DNA of 64,000 bases from Platycnemis pennipes (Eukaryota > Arthropoda > Insecta > Odonata > Platycnemididae), in the NCBI GenBank assembly GCA_933228895.1, contig OW121855.1:34176698-34240697 (forward strand), read 5' to 3'. Both the position numbers and the translations under genes were made by a program. Shown here in pieces: positions 32,017-44,942 of this stretch; position 1 is the first letter of the stretch, and each line of letters begins with the position of its first letter. The notes under the pieces are model-generated. The model did not search any database and was not told where the DNA came from. It saw only the letters and a program-made list of their open reading frames with translations.

Positions 32017-32165
32017 TTAATGTAATTGGTCTCCATCGCTTGACGTCAACTCTGCAATGGCTTGTTTGAGGATTGCAGGTCTGTCCAATTTGCCTCCTTT
32101 AGTGACAGGCAAGCTCTTCACGAAGGACACTCCACCGTAAAGATGCTTGTAGTCCTCCGCATTTT
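32017..32165 (-). CDS. Copy B exon 13 (motif A10, stop)
   Basis: YGGVSFVKSLPVTKGGKLDR followed by P and an LTSSDGDQLH ending; TAA stop. Confidence 0.94.
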
Positions 32166-35100
32166 CTGTTCGAAAGACAAAGAAGAAGAAATCGTACATC
32201 CGGCCTCATTCCTTTAATAACCAACGTCACCATTACCAGTTAAGCGCTCTAGAGCCTCAATACATCAAATTTTCGCATAGTGGAAACATTACACTTTTGG
32301 CTAGAATAACTCCCGCCCTAGCAGACTACAAGAGCAATTACACCCTTAAAATTTCTAGATTCAAATGACAAACGTTTGGGGCTGACTCGGTGAGGAAATG
32401 TTTATTTTCCCACATGGCTCAGTAGGAGAAAAAAATGGTTCTGAATTTGAGAGATTAGGCTGATATTCAATTAAGGAGAACCAAAAATATTTTTTTCCAG
32501 CAGTAACAACTGTAATAATGTAAAAAAGATAAACTTCTTTCACAAATTTAAATCTCTTTATGCTTACTTTCTTTTCCACTGTTCCCTCCTTTCCTTTTGT
32601 CACCATATTCACGGATGCCAATCTAACAACCCTGCCACACGCCCATGTAGTGGTGCGCTGGGTAATGCGTAAATGTATTCAGATAAAACGTCACAATTGG
32701 GCTAAGTCCTCTCCCCTTCCCTCTTCCACACCATCCGTCTTGGACTCACCGCGCATACACTCCACACATTCACTATAAAACAGACCTTACCTGCTACTTG
32801 AGATGTGATATCTTCCTCGGTTACTTTGCATCCGGGTTTCAAGACGACATATGCCTTGGCAATAGACGTTTTCTCTGGATCAGGAACACCGACAACTACA
32901 GCTGATACCACAGCAGGGTGTTTCAAAATTATAGCCTCTACCTCTGTCGGTGATACCTGTGAAAGACAGTTGATATTCAGATGTAATGGATGTGCTATGG
33001 CCACACTATAAATTTAAAATCATTGTGAATTTTGAAATAAGTTGAAGTGATTATTAGAAAAGTCAATTAATTCTTCTGAGTCATTGTCGGAAAATGGTTC
33101 TGCCATTATAATTTTTTTATTGAGTCATTACGTAAGGAACCGGTAGGTCAATTTTCTAGGTGAATGTAGATGCTGATAGTTATGAGGAAGACATTATCAA
33201 TATCTTTGTCTAATTTTCGCTTGAAATAATATACCTATATGTAAATAGTACAAATTTAATTTTTATGCATGCTAGATTGTGGTGAAGGAATTTGAATAAT
33301 TTATCTCTCTTACGAATTGGTGAGAGACGAAAGACTAAACACATCCTCTATTCCTTGTTCTTTGCAAATTCTCATTCCAGTTTAATAATTATGAAGTTTC
33401 AAGTAAAATCTTAAAATGTTCATCAAGTTCCTATTATTATTTCGTAGTGATTTATTTTATCTTACCCAGTGCCCGTGGTACTTGAAAGTGAACTTGTTAC
33501 GGTCCACAACGTACAAGTGATCCTTTTCGTCGAAATATGCGATGTCTCCAATGTCATACCAGCCATTTTCATCCACATCAGTACAGGAATCCTTCGGTGG
33601 TATGCACCGAAATGGTTGAACAGTTTCAAGCCCCAGACCGAGAAAGAGAATGGGAAAATGGTGAGTCAACGTTTGATTCATAAATTTGTTGTCTTTTGGG
33701 TGACTAAAATTTTAACTCATCGAATGAGAAGTTTGAAATATTAAATAGGATCGTGTATGAGGAATTCTTAGATTTATGCTGACTTATGTTATGCCGATAA
33801 GTTAAAGGACAACACTCATGCACCATTGAAAAAATAAGGTATTATGTGATAGAAATAAAGTATTCATTACCTTGTTCTCCTGATCAGCTATATAGCCCTT
33901 CATCATGTATTTTGTCTTCACCAAAAGCTTTCCTTTCTTGTTCCTACCCAAGGAACGGCCAGTGATAGTATCTACAACCTGAAAGAAAAGACCGCTATCT
34001 GATATAGTAATGAAAAGAAATGGCTTAATAGCTACGTCGGAATTATGATTTTGAAAGTTAATTTCTGGTATGGTGCTGGTTTTTGTGTGAGGGTAGAAAT
34101 GTAATCGAGGTTCGCCTTCTAAAGTTTAGTATAAAATATATTTCGTTTAATGTTATTGTTTGTTTATGAGGTAGTTATTGAAGAGAATGCGTAAACTTAT
34201 GACAGGGGCGTTGATTAAGGAAGTGAAGAAAAGACTCGTGAAAAGTTTAATATGGAGCGTTGCACTATATGGGGCGGAAACGTGGGCTTTGCGAAAAGAA
34301 GATGAAAAGAGACTTAGGGCTTTTGAGATGTGAGAGAGGATGAAGAAAGTAAAGTGGGTGGAAAGGATGACGAACGATGAAGTGCTAGAATCGGTAGGAG
34401 AGGTAAGGAATTTGATAGATGAAAGGAGAAGGAGATGGCAGATATTAGGAGAAAGCAGATGGTGTGGATGGAAAAGGTAATGAAAGAGGATGGTGTTTTG
34501 AAGGAAGTGATTGAGGGAAGAGCGTTGGGTAAGATTGGAAGAGGAACGGGTAGGTTGGATAGAATGATGGCAGGCAGGAGGTATGAGGAGCTGAAGAGGG
34601 ACATCGTGTGAAATTTAGGGGGTGGGAAGAATTAAATTTCCATTTAAACCTACCTTCTCCGGTAGAATACTAATAATAATAATTGAAGAGAATATGTATA
34701 GAACTATGTTACCCGAAGTAAAAGAAATTCAATCGAGGAATTTATGCAGTGGCCTATAGTTGGCATGGAATTCGTTTTAAAATGTCCTCTCTGTTGAATG
34801 AACGTTGTTTTGATTAGAAATCTTAAGTATTTAAAAAAAATGAGTCTTGCCAAAAAATTCGCAATTTTTAAACGTGTGATTTGAAGTTACTGTATAATCC
34901 GTGTCCACCATGTTCGCGGGATAAATGGTATAATAAGGTGGTTTTCCGTTGCCTTCATTTGAAGAAATATTGGTCGCGGACAAAATTTTAAATCTATTCA
35001 TAACTCTCTTACTTGGTAGAATACTAATTACATATAAAATGCGTGAATTAAACAGGGGTTAAGCGAGGAGTATACTCAATAGGGGTACGGGGAGAAGAAC

Positions 35101-38100
35101 GGCAAATTTTGTAGAGAGCAATGTGAGTTTTGAACGGGTTTTCTTTTGCGTCAGTTGGCAAGTAGACAACAGTTTCGTTGATTCTCCTGCCAGCGAAACT
35201 GTTATCTACTAGCCAACTGACGAGGAAGAAAAACCGATACAGTGCAGATATCAAACCATCACCGCGGAAATCTTCGCTCTAACGAGAGTTTGGAAGTATG
35301 TAAAACTAAAGAAGGATATCATATGTGTTGTGGTATGAATTTTGTTCTTCAAAATCTACCTTGACTGGTGGAATACTGACAGTAATTATAATGATTATAA
35401 GTCGAAGTTTGACATACTAAGTGTTAATTAACTATACTTAGAATATAACTTTGAGTTCATATCAAACTATGTATCACTTTTGGTGTGGATTACGTATATT
35501 GGTAAGCCACCAACCTTCGCTTTCACCATCGGGTCTAAAAGTCCACATGACATATGGTAATCTGAAAGACAGAGGCGTAAAACATGCTTAATAATTTGCA
35601 TTATACTTGATGGTGATTGGAAGAGGGGTAATATGGTTCAAAAGGATGTAAGCTCGTATATCTGTTCAATAACTATCAAGTATTAAGAATAGTTTATGGA
35701 ATAAGTATTTTTCCATCAATGGCCATTCAATTGTTCTTACCGCCTTCAAGTCTGTTGAATTTTACTCCTGCAACTCTATCTTCCTTGTCAGTGCTTGTTG
35801 CAGTGGAGAAGATCTCAAATTGGGTTGCAGATACCAAACTGATCTCTGATGAGCCATAAGCCTATTAGAAAAACGTATTTTAGGTATGAATATCTGATGA
35901 CAGTTGTAATTTAAATACACTCACATTATTATTACTTATTTGGAAGAATTCGTTGATGAGCTTACTGATCTTTAACTAAAAAAGACATTAAATGTTTGAG
36001 TATTTTTTTTAGTATTTCCGTGACAATTTTTCTGTTAAAATCAAGAGAATTTATACACTATTCATAATGAATGGAGGAAAGAAGGTTTGGACTGATTGGT
36101 TCCGCTACGAATTGGAAATCGAACAAAGACGGCTTGTTAGAAATATCCGGGTTGTCCCAATGACCTAGGTACCTATAATTTTGAAATACCTATGACGGAA
36201 AAGGAGGGCGAGATCGCAGGAAAACTTCCATAAAGATTAGACCTAAATATTGTAATTGAACATAAAATTCCGGAATACATCCGAAGTAGGTACGGCTTTA
36301 ATGTACGCCCAGCGAAAAATGGCATGCGTGAAATAAAGGAAGATAATTCATTGTTCCATTCGTTCTCTTAATCCATGGTTTGTCGCGCATTTGACAACCA
36401 ACTGTCATAATTCTGTCTATGTTCAAAAAGGAGAGTTATTCTTATTTTTCGGGTTATCATACGTATTATAGAGCACTCTTTGATACTGATAAGTAATTAT
36501 TTCAAAGATCACCAATGTTTTGTTGATTTCATAAGTATCCTAATCCAATGACGGCACAATATACTTAAGTAATGCGTGTTCATACGTGTACCTGCTACAT
36601 TCGAATCGGGCGTTGCGTCATCGCTTATGGAGAGGATGGTCTTGGAGTACCATAATTAAGGGCCGTAGATGGTAAGAATCAAGTTAGGGAGGCTTGTTTA
36701 TAGGTAAAATGACAAATACTCTTAGATGGTATTGTATTAATTCCTCCAGAAGCGTTCTTTAAGGTCAGCTAAGTCACATTTAATTATAATTCTTTTTTTA
36801 TTGATTAAATTTAATTTTTCCGGCAAATAAGTGGAAAATATATAAATTAAGAGTTGAATGACTTCGCTTCAAAAGTTCACATGCTTTTACCTACATTTTT
36901 TCGTTATTTTTGCAGTAATCTCTAGTTATGGAGCCTTTAGGATTGTGTCCAAATAATCCCAGGAACAGCAAAAAGAGAGTTTCATTTTCCTACTTTGATG
37001 TTGTGACAAAACTGGTTTCATGGTAATCGAGCAAATGAGGAATGTATTCTGATGGTCAATGGATATTACGTTGCGGAAAAAGCCCTAAACTTAAGTAAGT
37101 GGAACTTGATCATTAATGCTCTCTCTCTCTCTTGAGTTGTAGCGCTGCAGTTTAACTGCACACCCTTATCCAGACCTACCTCACCTTGAAATCCAGCTAA
37201 ATAGTTAGCCCTTTCCTTCATGTTGCCAATACGTTTTTAAGAACATCTTTTCGCTTATCTTTGAAGTATTTCGTCGTTGAATTGAAATAGCCTTTTAAAT
37301 TTTCAAGTGCGGATTATGAAAATATAATTGGGCTTACCAATGCTAATCTCGCATGCGGCAGTTTTGCTTCAATAGCCTTTGCAGTGGCGTAGTTGAATAC
37401 CGATCCGCCTGACAGTATCATTTTCAGAAAGGTTAGGTCGAGTTTTTCTATTTCAGGGTGCTGAAGAAACGCGTGCACTGCGTACGGATGAAGGAACATC
37501 ATTTCAGGCTGCAAAAAAAATATATCATCAGCATTTTTTACATTAGTACGCTCATTAATTTGCGATTTCCGGAAATAATCCGATGGGAAATATTTTCACC
37601 AACCTTGTATTTAAGGAGACTGTTCATAAAGGAATTTAGCTCAAATTTCGATGAGGTATAGAATGAACACCCTGCAACAATTGTGAAGCAAGAGAGGTAG
37701 TAGAGACTGGCGAAGAAATTACCCACTGCTGCTATCAACGATGTGCAAGAGTTCCTAATAAAGGAAGACAATATTAATTAGTGTGTCATTTTGCCTCAGA
37801 GTGTGCACCTAACTACATACTCAGAAATCCATCATTAGTGTAATGTGGGAAAAGTGAGAGGTACGACCGCAATAGCACGAATGGAAAACAAACGTAGCCA
37901 TAAATCCAGATCCATATTTTTACTAACTATGAAAATATAAATCAGAATTTTAATTATATTACATAATTTCTATTTTAAAACATGAAAATATCTCAACAGA
38001 GATTTCGTTTGTTGCTATCAGTGAGAGCAGAGCTTGCATTTCATGGAAGAGTCCCTGTTGTGCGGTTAGTGAAGAGTATTTGTTATAATAAAGCACAGTG

Positions 38101-41100
38101 GGGAATATGCATGAAATTTGTTTCTCATGCATCAATGATGTACTTTATATGAAATTTTCGCACAAATTTGAATACATTAGGCAAAATTTTCAATGCCAAT
38201 CACAAGAATTATCCGAAAATTGACGAGTGTCACGTGACCTGAAACGCCTTCTGACTTCACTGCACGGTATGGCCTCCATATTGCTACAAAAACAGACATT
38301 TATTTTTAGAAGATAATGAAGAAAGTATATTTTTTTAGGTTTTTAGCCATTCCTTGATCGAAAACATGGCTGAAAAGAGTTGAAAAAAAGCAGAACCCTA
38401 CAATTTACCTTTAGTTGACTCCCTTAAGGTGGCATCCTTCTAAAACAAAATAGCGGCTGCTTTGTCGTAGCTGAGATTCGCGGAGTGAAAACAAATTGAG
38501 CACTATACAGGCGTTATATAAATTATGGCCGATTCGCTCGTTACGATCCATTCTAGTTAAATAAGAAATTGGTAAAAAATATAGTAGTCGAAATATATTA
38601 GTTTATTTCATTGAACCAATGAGATAAATGCATCCGTTTTCGCCAAATATTCAGTAAAGAACTTTCCTCCGCGTATATGCAGCAGTAAAGAACGCCAGTA
38701 ATGATGCAGTACTGTGACGTCATGCGATGACGTGTTTTTAAGCTGCCGAAAAGGTACAATTTTTAACGAGTAATATCTTTGTACCACAACGTAATTTTTT
38801 CAGCAAAATTTCCACCAAGCTCATTTTAGCTAGTAAAATTCTCATTCAAAGAGTTATAAACAAATGCGTTGCCCATTTCAGTAGATGAAACTATGATAGT
38901 TTACTTTGCTGATGCATAAATTAATCTAATATAGTCAGTAGCATGACCCAGATGATGAGGGAATTATATCAAAAGAAGAAGCTACATATAGCTGGAAATG
39001 CTAGCTAGAAAGTAAGGAAACACTTCATTTGAGGTTTAGATCGGATCAGGTATCTAAATGACAGGGAGGCATGGCCGATAGCGGCAACAGAGATGTCAAG
39101 GTGAAAAGCATTCGAAATGTGGTGCTACAGAAGAATCATGAATTAAAATTGGATCGACAAACCAAGAAGCTCTAAGAAGTGTGAGGAAATAGATACTCCT
39201 GAAGACTTTAAAAAGAAGAACTTAATCGGCCTTATTTTGAGACATGGTGGTCTAATGAAGACAGTCGTAGGCTAATGGGAAGAATGGAAAAGAAAGGCCT
39301 CTTCAGAGATGTATGGAGCAAGTATCGAAGGAATTGATAGAGAAGATTTATGTAAATATGGAGGAGTTAGCTGACAGGAGAATTGATTGGAGAACTTCGT
39401 GAAACGAATTCTAGGATTTTTGAGCAATGATGATTAAATAATGTATGGTAATTGTATTTTTAATTTTCCTTCGGAACCTATTGTACGCATTCTAATACCC
39501 GCTGTTTGCCACCCAAGGTATCAATCCTTATTATCACATAATTGTGGAAATGGAATATGAGGTGATTAGATGAAAAAGCTCTGGGAAAATAAAGGGGTTA
39601 GAACAAAAGAGGAGAATCAGGCAAAATGGGAGATGAAGAAAAACCATTTGGTTGGAAAAGGATTTCCAAGCCATAGATCAACTAAATCAGGCTGGGTTTA
39701 CCACCAACACAAAAGAATAAGAAGTAAAACACATGAATTAGTTCGATTGGTAACCTTATTGTAAAGAGAGCTGTTTTCTTAAGAAATGGAAAATGATATT
39801 ACTTGAATGTAAAGATAAAATTGTAAGTTACTTACAGGTAAACGAATTGAAATAAGGGAATTAGTAAACGTAAAAATGTAAACGACTCTAATGGGAGAAA
39901 CAAACACATAAAGACATATAGCGATGGCACTTATAACTAATTCATGAATCAGGTGAATATAATATGACAATGATTTTTTTAGATCTGCAGCTGGCCATAT
40001 ACTGATACGTCTCTCCAATATCGGTGGATTTAGTCGTTCACTTAATTATATGTTACCGAAATGTAAATGAATGTACTTACTCATCTATATTTAATTTATT
40101 CCCTAGGCCCCTTACGGAGAATGAAGTCACAAAAGTATGTTGTATGTTTATTACACCTTTTGGGGTTCCGGTGCTTCCACTAGTGTTGATAATCACGAAA
40201 GGATCTTCTTTTGGATCAATTTTCACATCTTTTGGGTAGGCTGTAAAACAAAATATTTTTGAATGAAAAATTGCTGAAAGGATAGTTTATTTAAAGGTGG
40301 TATATGATATAGAGACCCAAGTATTAAATTGCCTCAAGTGAACGGAGAAATTATATCGTTTCCGACTGAGTTTTTCTCCGCAATTCTTTCCATTAATATC
40401 GGATGCCTTTAGTGCATACAATGAGATTTTGTGTTGTTGTAATTAAAATCTGTGCATATTAGTTGTCTAATATTTATATTATGTAACTAATATCTTTCCT
40501 TTTTCTATTCTATTATCTAATACTATTTTCCTCAGTATTTTCACCGAATAGATCATAAAAAGAACATTTACTAATATGTTTATAATTTTTGCGGCTATTC
40601 TACGAGGAGCGCCTGATCTCTGCGTATCGGAAAGCATTTTTCATCTACTCACTAAAATACATTTAATGGAAGAATACACTCCACAAATAAGAGAGCCGAA
40701 CCAAACCGTGCAATTATGTTCTATGCTTTGATTGCTTAGAGGACTAATACACATTGCCTATGAGATGAGGCTCATAATTTATTTCGTATTGCGCTTATTA
40801 AAGAATAGTCACTGAGGTTAGACGATTCTATGCAACATAGGCGTTTTGCTATTATCTGATTGAATGTAGATTCAAGACAAGAGAAAATTTCAAACCTATG
40901 GCTACAAATATTCAACGTCATAGGACGGCATACGTGAATTACTGATTTCTAATAAATCAGCAATTGATCTTTCGTGATTATGTGCTGTGTGAAAAATAAC
41001 TTTCATAAAAGGTGAACAAGAATATAGATTGTTATTTACAGGTAAGACAGATATTGATGGAGTGTCACCATTTTTTCATCTATCCTTTCCACTCCTACGG

Positions 41101-44100
41101 TATATGTCTACGGTAATCTAGCTACTATATCCCAATTTTCCCCTGTATTTTCTCTTAATAAATAATAAAAAGAGTATTTAGTACGCGATACACACCGGTC
41201 ATTATTTATTAGACTGAGGCTGACCCCAAGTGACGTCTTAGCTCACGGACACACTGTTTTCTTAGACGGCATGATGAAACCTCATACAACCGATTGGGAG
41301 ATCTTAAAACGAAATCTATTGCTGCTATTATAGTGGAATTTTTATTTGGAACGTCTTCTTGCCTTTGTAAATAGGATATTCTTTCCAATGAGCCCGAGTT
41401 TATTTATGATATATACAAAACATTTCGTGAAATATATAAAATGGATGGGATTGTATGGATGGAACATAATAGAACATGGTAGCCCAGTAGAAAGAACGTT
41501 GGGCAACTAACGAGTGGTCCCTGGTTCGAATCTTGAATGGTATGTGTCCAGCCTAATATAACGTGCAGTATTTTCTGGTTGTCAGATCTTCTATTTCAAT
41601 GAACCCATGGAACCCATCTATGAAGGCGGTGCAGGGAAAGGGAATGTGAGATTTGAATCGGCATTGGGCTTAGTATTTGGTGAGGTTTACCCTCCTGAAC
41701 AAGACAAACCTTAGGGTTTAACATGCTGCATGAATTTTATGATGCTGATACACCTCATTCTTTCCTTAAATAATAATCAATTACGTCAAGATTTCTCCAG
41801 TCTGTTTCGTCATTTGTGCTGGCTTCCGACCCATGATAAGCGTCAAATAGTGTTTGGGACGACTGTAATTTGTTTTTTACTAGGCGTAAACGACTTACCT
41901 GAGCAATCTTCATTCTTAATCATTTCTTCAATCGACATTGCCCCTTCCACTTCACCACTGATCGAGAGAATGTTGACGTTCCAATCAACCTTTCCAACGG
42001 CTCGTTTCACGGGAGCTGCGGTCTCAGGATCACAGAGAACGAATCGAGCAGACACTTCCTTCATTTGGGCGACGATTACCTCTGAAAATATATTTTTGTG
42101 TCGGTGAACAAAAACTAACGAACATCGCGATAAAATGCGGGATTTTTGGGTGCCCTTTTAATTCTTTATGAACATATTTTTACCGCATTATCCCTATTTA
42201 AATATGTTTGCAAGCAATAACAGTCTTTTTAATGTTAGATTTAAGCCTATTGCGATACATCCATCGTCAAATCAACCTATACTATAGAGGTAACCAACCC
42301 GTGCTAACAAGTAATATTTACATGCACTGTAACGCGGACCTGAGGAAACGACCGTGCTAACAATGAAAAATGAATGAATGAAAACGTGCTACCGAGGAAC
42401 TACCAAACGAGAGTTCACTGCAGACAGTAGCAATTTTTCGAAGCTATTATTTTACTGGGACGAATTTGGTTTGATCCTCCTTTGAACGTGCTAAAGAGGT
42501 AACCAACCCGTGCTAACAAGTAATATTTACATGCACTGTAACGCGGACCTGAGGAAACGACCGTGCTAACAATGAAAAATGAATGAATGAAAACGTGCTA
42601 CCGAGGGACTACCAAACGAGAGTTCACTGCAGACAGTAGCAATTTTTCGAAGCGTTTAAAATCAGAGCGGAGTCGCTAGGGATGAAGCCGCAAATGATTT
42701 TACAAATCGGGCAGTGTCCATTAAAAAGTGAGCCACAACCTCTGATTTCTGGGGGGGAGGCAAGTCCCCCCCACTATCGTGCTCAGGGGAGGGGGGGGCA
42801 TGCCCCACCTACCCCCCCCCCCAGTTGTTGCGCCCCTGATTAGCTTCCATACACCCCCATTGAGTTCAAGGTTTTGAGTCTAAGATCTAATCCTCTTTTT
42901 GACTAAAATTGATCCTCAGCTCTTTTGCACCAACAGCTGTGAATCTATTAGAACCTGTATTAAGAAACTTTTAATTTCCAAAATATAACAGAGATGAAGT
43001 TGAGTGAGAAATTCGCGGCCGTCTAATTATGAGAAAGCTATATTTGTGTGATGACCGAGTCTCTACTGGTATCACGGTATTCATACTTCATTAAATGCTA
43101 TAAGCCGATACTCACCTTCACGTTCCTCAAGAGAACATCCTCTAACGGCACCGCCACACTGCCAAACTCCGATATTAACCATGTAAATCATGGCGCCATC
43201 GTTAGTCACGCAGAACAGGACGTCGCCTTTCTTGAAACCCAGTCTTGTCAGTGCGCTAGCGATCTTTCTGGTCATCGGCTTGATGTCGCGGAATTTAAAG
43301 GCAACGCCACTGTCGATGTCCGTCTTTTGAAAAAATAAATGTCGTAAAATACATTGAAAAATGGGTTTCAACTTGGTCATAGAGGAAGAAAGAACGCAGT
43401 AGTAAATAATCCTTGCGAATTTCATACTCACCACCCATACCCTATCTTTTAAGACTTCATAATTAATGTCGATGGCTTGAAAAAGGAATTCGGGAAGGGA
43501 AATATCTGGGATTGTGATATTATCAGCTTTTCCCTCCATCGGTGACCTGACAACGTTAACGTCATCGTCACAATCACAGTTTGTGTTCCTTGAGGTTCCT
43601 ATGGTAAAAAGGAAGAAGATCTGGCGTTAGAAATGCGCGTTAGGTGAAGAAACCCTTTGAGGCGTAATAGATAAATGAAAATCAGACATCAATACTTTGG
43701 CTACATAGACTGTGTATGACTACGTATTAAATTAACAGTGAAATATAAATTTTGTTTTTCTGGGTTTCTGTCGCAATGGTTGGGATACCTTGACAATCGT
43801 AGATATCGCCAGCATGTCAGTCGGGATCTCCGGGTCCAAAGTAGCGATGCAAAATTTTGGCCGCGTTACATAGTCGTCAAGGGTACCAACCAACATGAGA
43901 GGACACCGAAAACAAGCAATGTAACCTCTCCTCAAAATATTCATTCTAGCAGTTTGCTTTATGCATTTGAATAAATATATATTTAACTATTTATTAACTT
44001 CGAAAACTAGTGATTTTATTGTCTCGCCTTGGTAAAAATGTGTTTAAACTCTATGCAGTGCAAAATTGCGTTTGAATGTGCGTCTATAAGGAAACTCATG

Positions 44101-44806
44101 TCCCTCTCATTGGTATCCTTTGTGCGCAATTCGCAAATTAGCCCCTGCATTGAAACTGTCATCATTTTCATGGATTGAGATGACAATTTAAGAAGGGGTT
44201 TTATTTTTTCGTATGTTTACTACTTGTTATTATATAGAGAAAACCCTATTTACGATAATTCATTGAGAAATTGAGGTGATATTTCGAATGCTAAAAATAA
44301 GAAAAAAATCTTCTATTCTTATATTTATTGTAAATCCTCAATCAATAAGGAACTTGACTTAGGACGTGCATGAGGTTCCTAGATTACGTGAATTGATTTT
44401 ATCACAAAACCAAAGCTAAGGTTGCAGAACTGAGAAGAACTTAAAATTTCCACGGTTTCGCTAGTTTGTCAAAAAATGCGGGACAGAAATACCAACGACA
44501 TGAATATAAATTATTGATATGTGTATTTCAGCGTCCCGGCCTCACTAGACTGCTGTTCAGAAAATAGGTTTACTGAATTAATCACCCCTTATATGCTGTA
44601 CAGAGGTAGGCACTTTAAGAATATTTTTTGTGCTTACAAGTAAAAAAATCTGATAAATTTTATTTATCTTAAGATGCATCTATGTTAACTGTAAATAACT
44701 AAGTGTTCGCTGATATTTCTTACAATAGCCTTGTCTACATCCGTAATTTAAAGAATGGACTTGAAATATTATTTACAGATTTACCTGCTCTACGAAGCAC
44801 CTCCAT
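32017..44806 (-). CDS. AMP-binding acyl-CoA synthetase / 4CL-luciferase-like enzyme, copy B (13 exons, 592 aa)
   Basis: Paralogue of copy A with the same exon structure. Exons joined give 1779 bases in one frame: 44785-44806, 43432-43598, 43116-43323, 41899-42081, 40081-40240, 37604-37754, 37338-37508, 35741-35861, 35515-35561, 33871-33978, 33466-33591, 32791-32956, 32017-32165. Motifs A3 (SGSTGTPKG), A5 (AYGSSE), A8 (DRNKFTFK) and A10 (TKGGKLDRP) are intact; A7 reads YDIGD as in copy A. The C-terminus ends SSDGDQLH, with no PTS1 signal. Differences cluster after A3 (INIQHTFVTSFSV against IQTHHNFVSYFST in A) and in exon 8, where acyl-pocket residues usually lie, so the substrate range may differ. 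Its stop lies about 7 kb from the copy A start, same strand. Confidence 0.92.
32791..32956 (-). CDS. Copy B exon 12
   Basis: VSPTEVEAIILKHPAVVSAV and VPDPEKTSIAKAYVVLKPGC; 166 bases. Confidence 0.95.
33466..33591 (-). CDS. Copy B exon 11 (motifs A7, A8)
   Basis: WYDIGDIAYFDEKDHLYVVD and RNKFTFKYHGHW. IGD replaces TGD. AAG acceptor. Confidence 0.93.
33871..33978 (-). CDS. Copy B exon 10
   Basis: VVDTITGRSLGRNKKGKLLV and MMKGYIADQENK; 108 bases. Confidence 0.94.
34190..34681 (+). mobile_element. 5'-truncated non-LTR retrotransposon (copy B intron 9)
   Basis: Flanked by a 12-bp target duplication (ATTGAAGAGAAT at 34178-34189 and 34682-34693) and ending in a TAA-repeat tail. The plus-strand frame reads SLIWSVALYGAETWALRKED, RLRAFEM, a stop, then VKWVERMTNDEVLESVGEV: the reverse-transcriptase C-terminal region, broken by stops. 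The empty site exists in copy A near 11590. Confidence 0.88.
35131..35285. mobile_element. 155-bp hairpin MITE (copy B intron 9/8 side)
   Basis: The inserted segment is flanked by a GAGTTT duplication (35125-35130 and 35286-35291). Copy A has the undisturbed site near 12018-12023. The core is a hairpin with arms 35137-35177 and 35194-35235 (GCGTCAGTTGGCAAGTAGAC and its complement) around a roughly 16-base loop. No coding capacity. Confidence 0.82.
35515..35561 (-). CDS. Copy B exon 9
   Basis: DYHMSCGLLDPMVKAK; 47 bases. Confidence 0.9.
35741..35861 (-). CDS. Copy B exon 8 (motif A5)
   Basis: AYGSSEISLVSATQFEIFST; acceptor ATTAG|GCT. 121 bases. Confidence 0.92.
37338..37508 (-). CDS. Copy B exon 7
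   Basis: PEMMFLHPYAVHAFLQHPEI and LKMILSGGSVFNYATAKAIE. 171 bases. Confidence 0.94.
37604..37754 (-). CDS. Copy B exon 6
   Basis: SLIAAVGNFFASLYYLSCFT and FMNSLLKYK; donor GTTGGT as in copy A. Confidence 0.92.
39120..39440 (+). mobile_element. LINE scrap in copy B intron 5, shared with copy A
   Basis: LILRHGGLMKTVV near 39230-39270, then WEEWKRK after a stop; paralogous to 15895-16210. Confidence 0.65.
40081..40240 (-). CDS. Copy B exon 5 (motif A3)
   Basis: DPKEDPFVIINTSGSTGTPK followed by GVINIQHTF; the ATP-phosphate loop is intact. Confidence 0.96.
41277..41437. other. Intron 4 segment, opposite orientation to copy A
   Basis: The reverse complement matches 20135-20290 of copy A (GATTTCGTTTTAAGATCTCC, AACTCGGGCTC and CACGAAATGTTTTGT, in that reversed order). 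Confidence 0.8.
41485..41715 (+). mobile_element. SINE-3, copy B intron 4
   Basis: A B box (GGTTCGAATCT near 41522) and CCAGCCTAATATA; orthologous in position to the copy A element at 20870-21095. Confidence 0.75.
41899..42081 (-). CDS. Copy B exon 4
   Basis: QMKEVSARFVLCDPETAAPV and the variable loop up to NEDCS. 183 bases, phase 1 on both sides. Confidence 0.92.
42286..42653. repeat. Direct repeat of 159 bp with 209-bp period (copy B intron 3)
   Basis: Units 42286-42444 and 42495-42653 differ at about one base and are separated by 50 bp. The near identity shows a very recent duplication. Unit contents (AACCCGTGCTAACAAGTAAT, TGAATGAATGAAAACGTGCT) are not coding. Confidence 0.9.
42735..42838. 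mobile_element. G/C-run rich end of a possible hAT-like element
   Basis: Runs of up to 13 C and 8 G end, on the minus strand, at CAGGGGCGCAAC, a hAT-like terminus. Right after 42838 the sequence realigns with copy A (ATTAGCTTCCAT). The left end was not found. Confidence 0.4.
43116..43323 (-). CDS. Copy B exon 3
   Basis: TDIDSGVAFKF, then LGFKKGDVLFC and VWQCGGAVRGCSLEERE. 208 bases as in copy A. Confidence 0.93.
43432..43598 (-). CDS. Copy B exon 2
   Basis: Acidic N-terminal tail (CDCDDDVNVV) and ISLPEFLFQAIDINYEVLKD. Nearly identical to copy A in both coding and flanking sequence. Confidence 0.88.
44785..44806 (-). CDS. Copy B exon 1
   Basis: MEVLRRA plus one base, donor GTAAAT. Same size and phase as copy A exon 1. 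Confidence 0.72.
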
Positions 44807-44942
44807 TTTCTCGTGTAGAAATTTTCAAGGTGATGCGTCGTGGAGTGAATTGTTGAGTGGAGGTAACCGAAGAAGAAGAAATCAAAAATTTCCGCTGCGA
44901 CAGTGAAAGCATCTGCAGGATTTGGTTTCCTTTCTGTAGATT

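Noticed and set aside
42286..42653. CRISPR-like repeat array
   Set aside because: Only two long units of 159 bp in a eukaryotic intron; it is a direct duplication.
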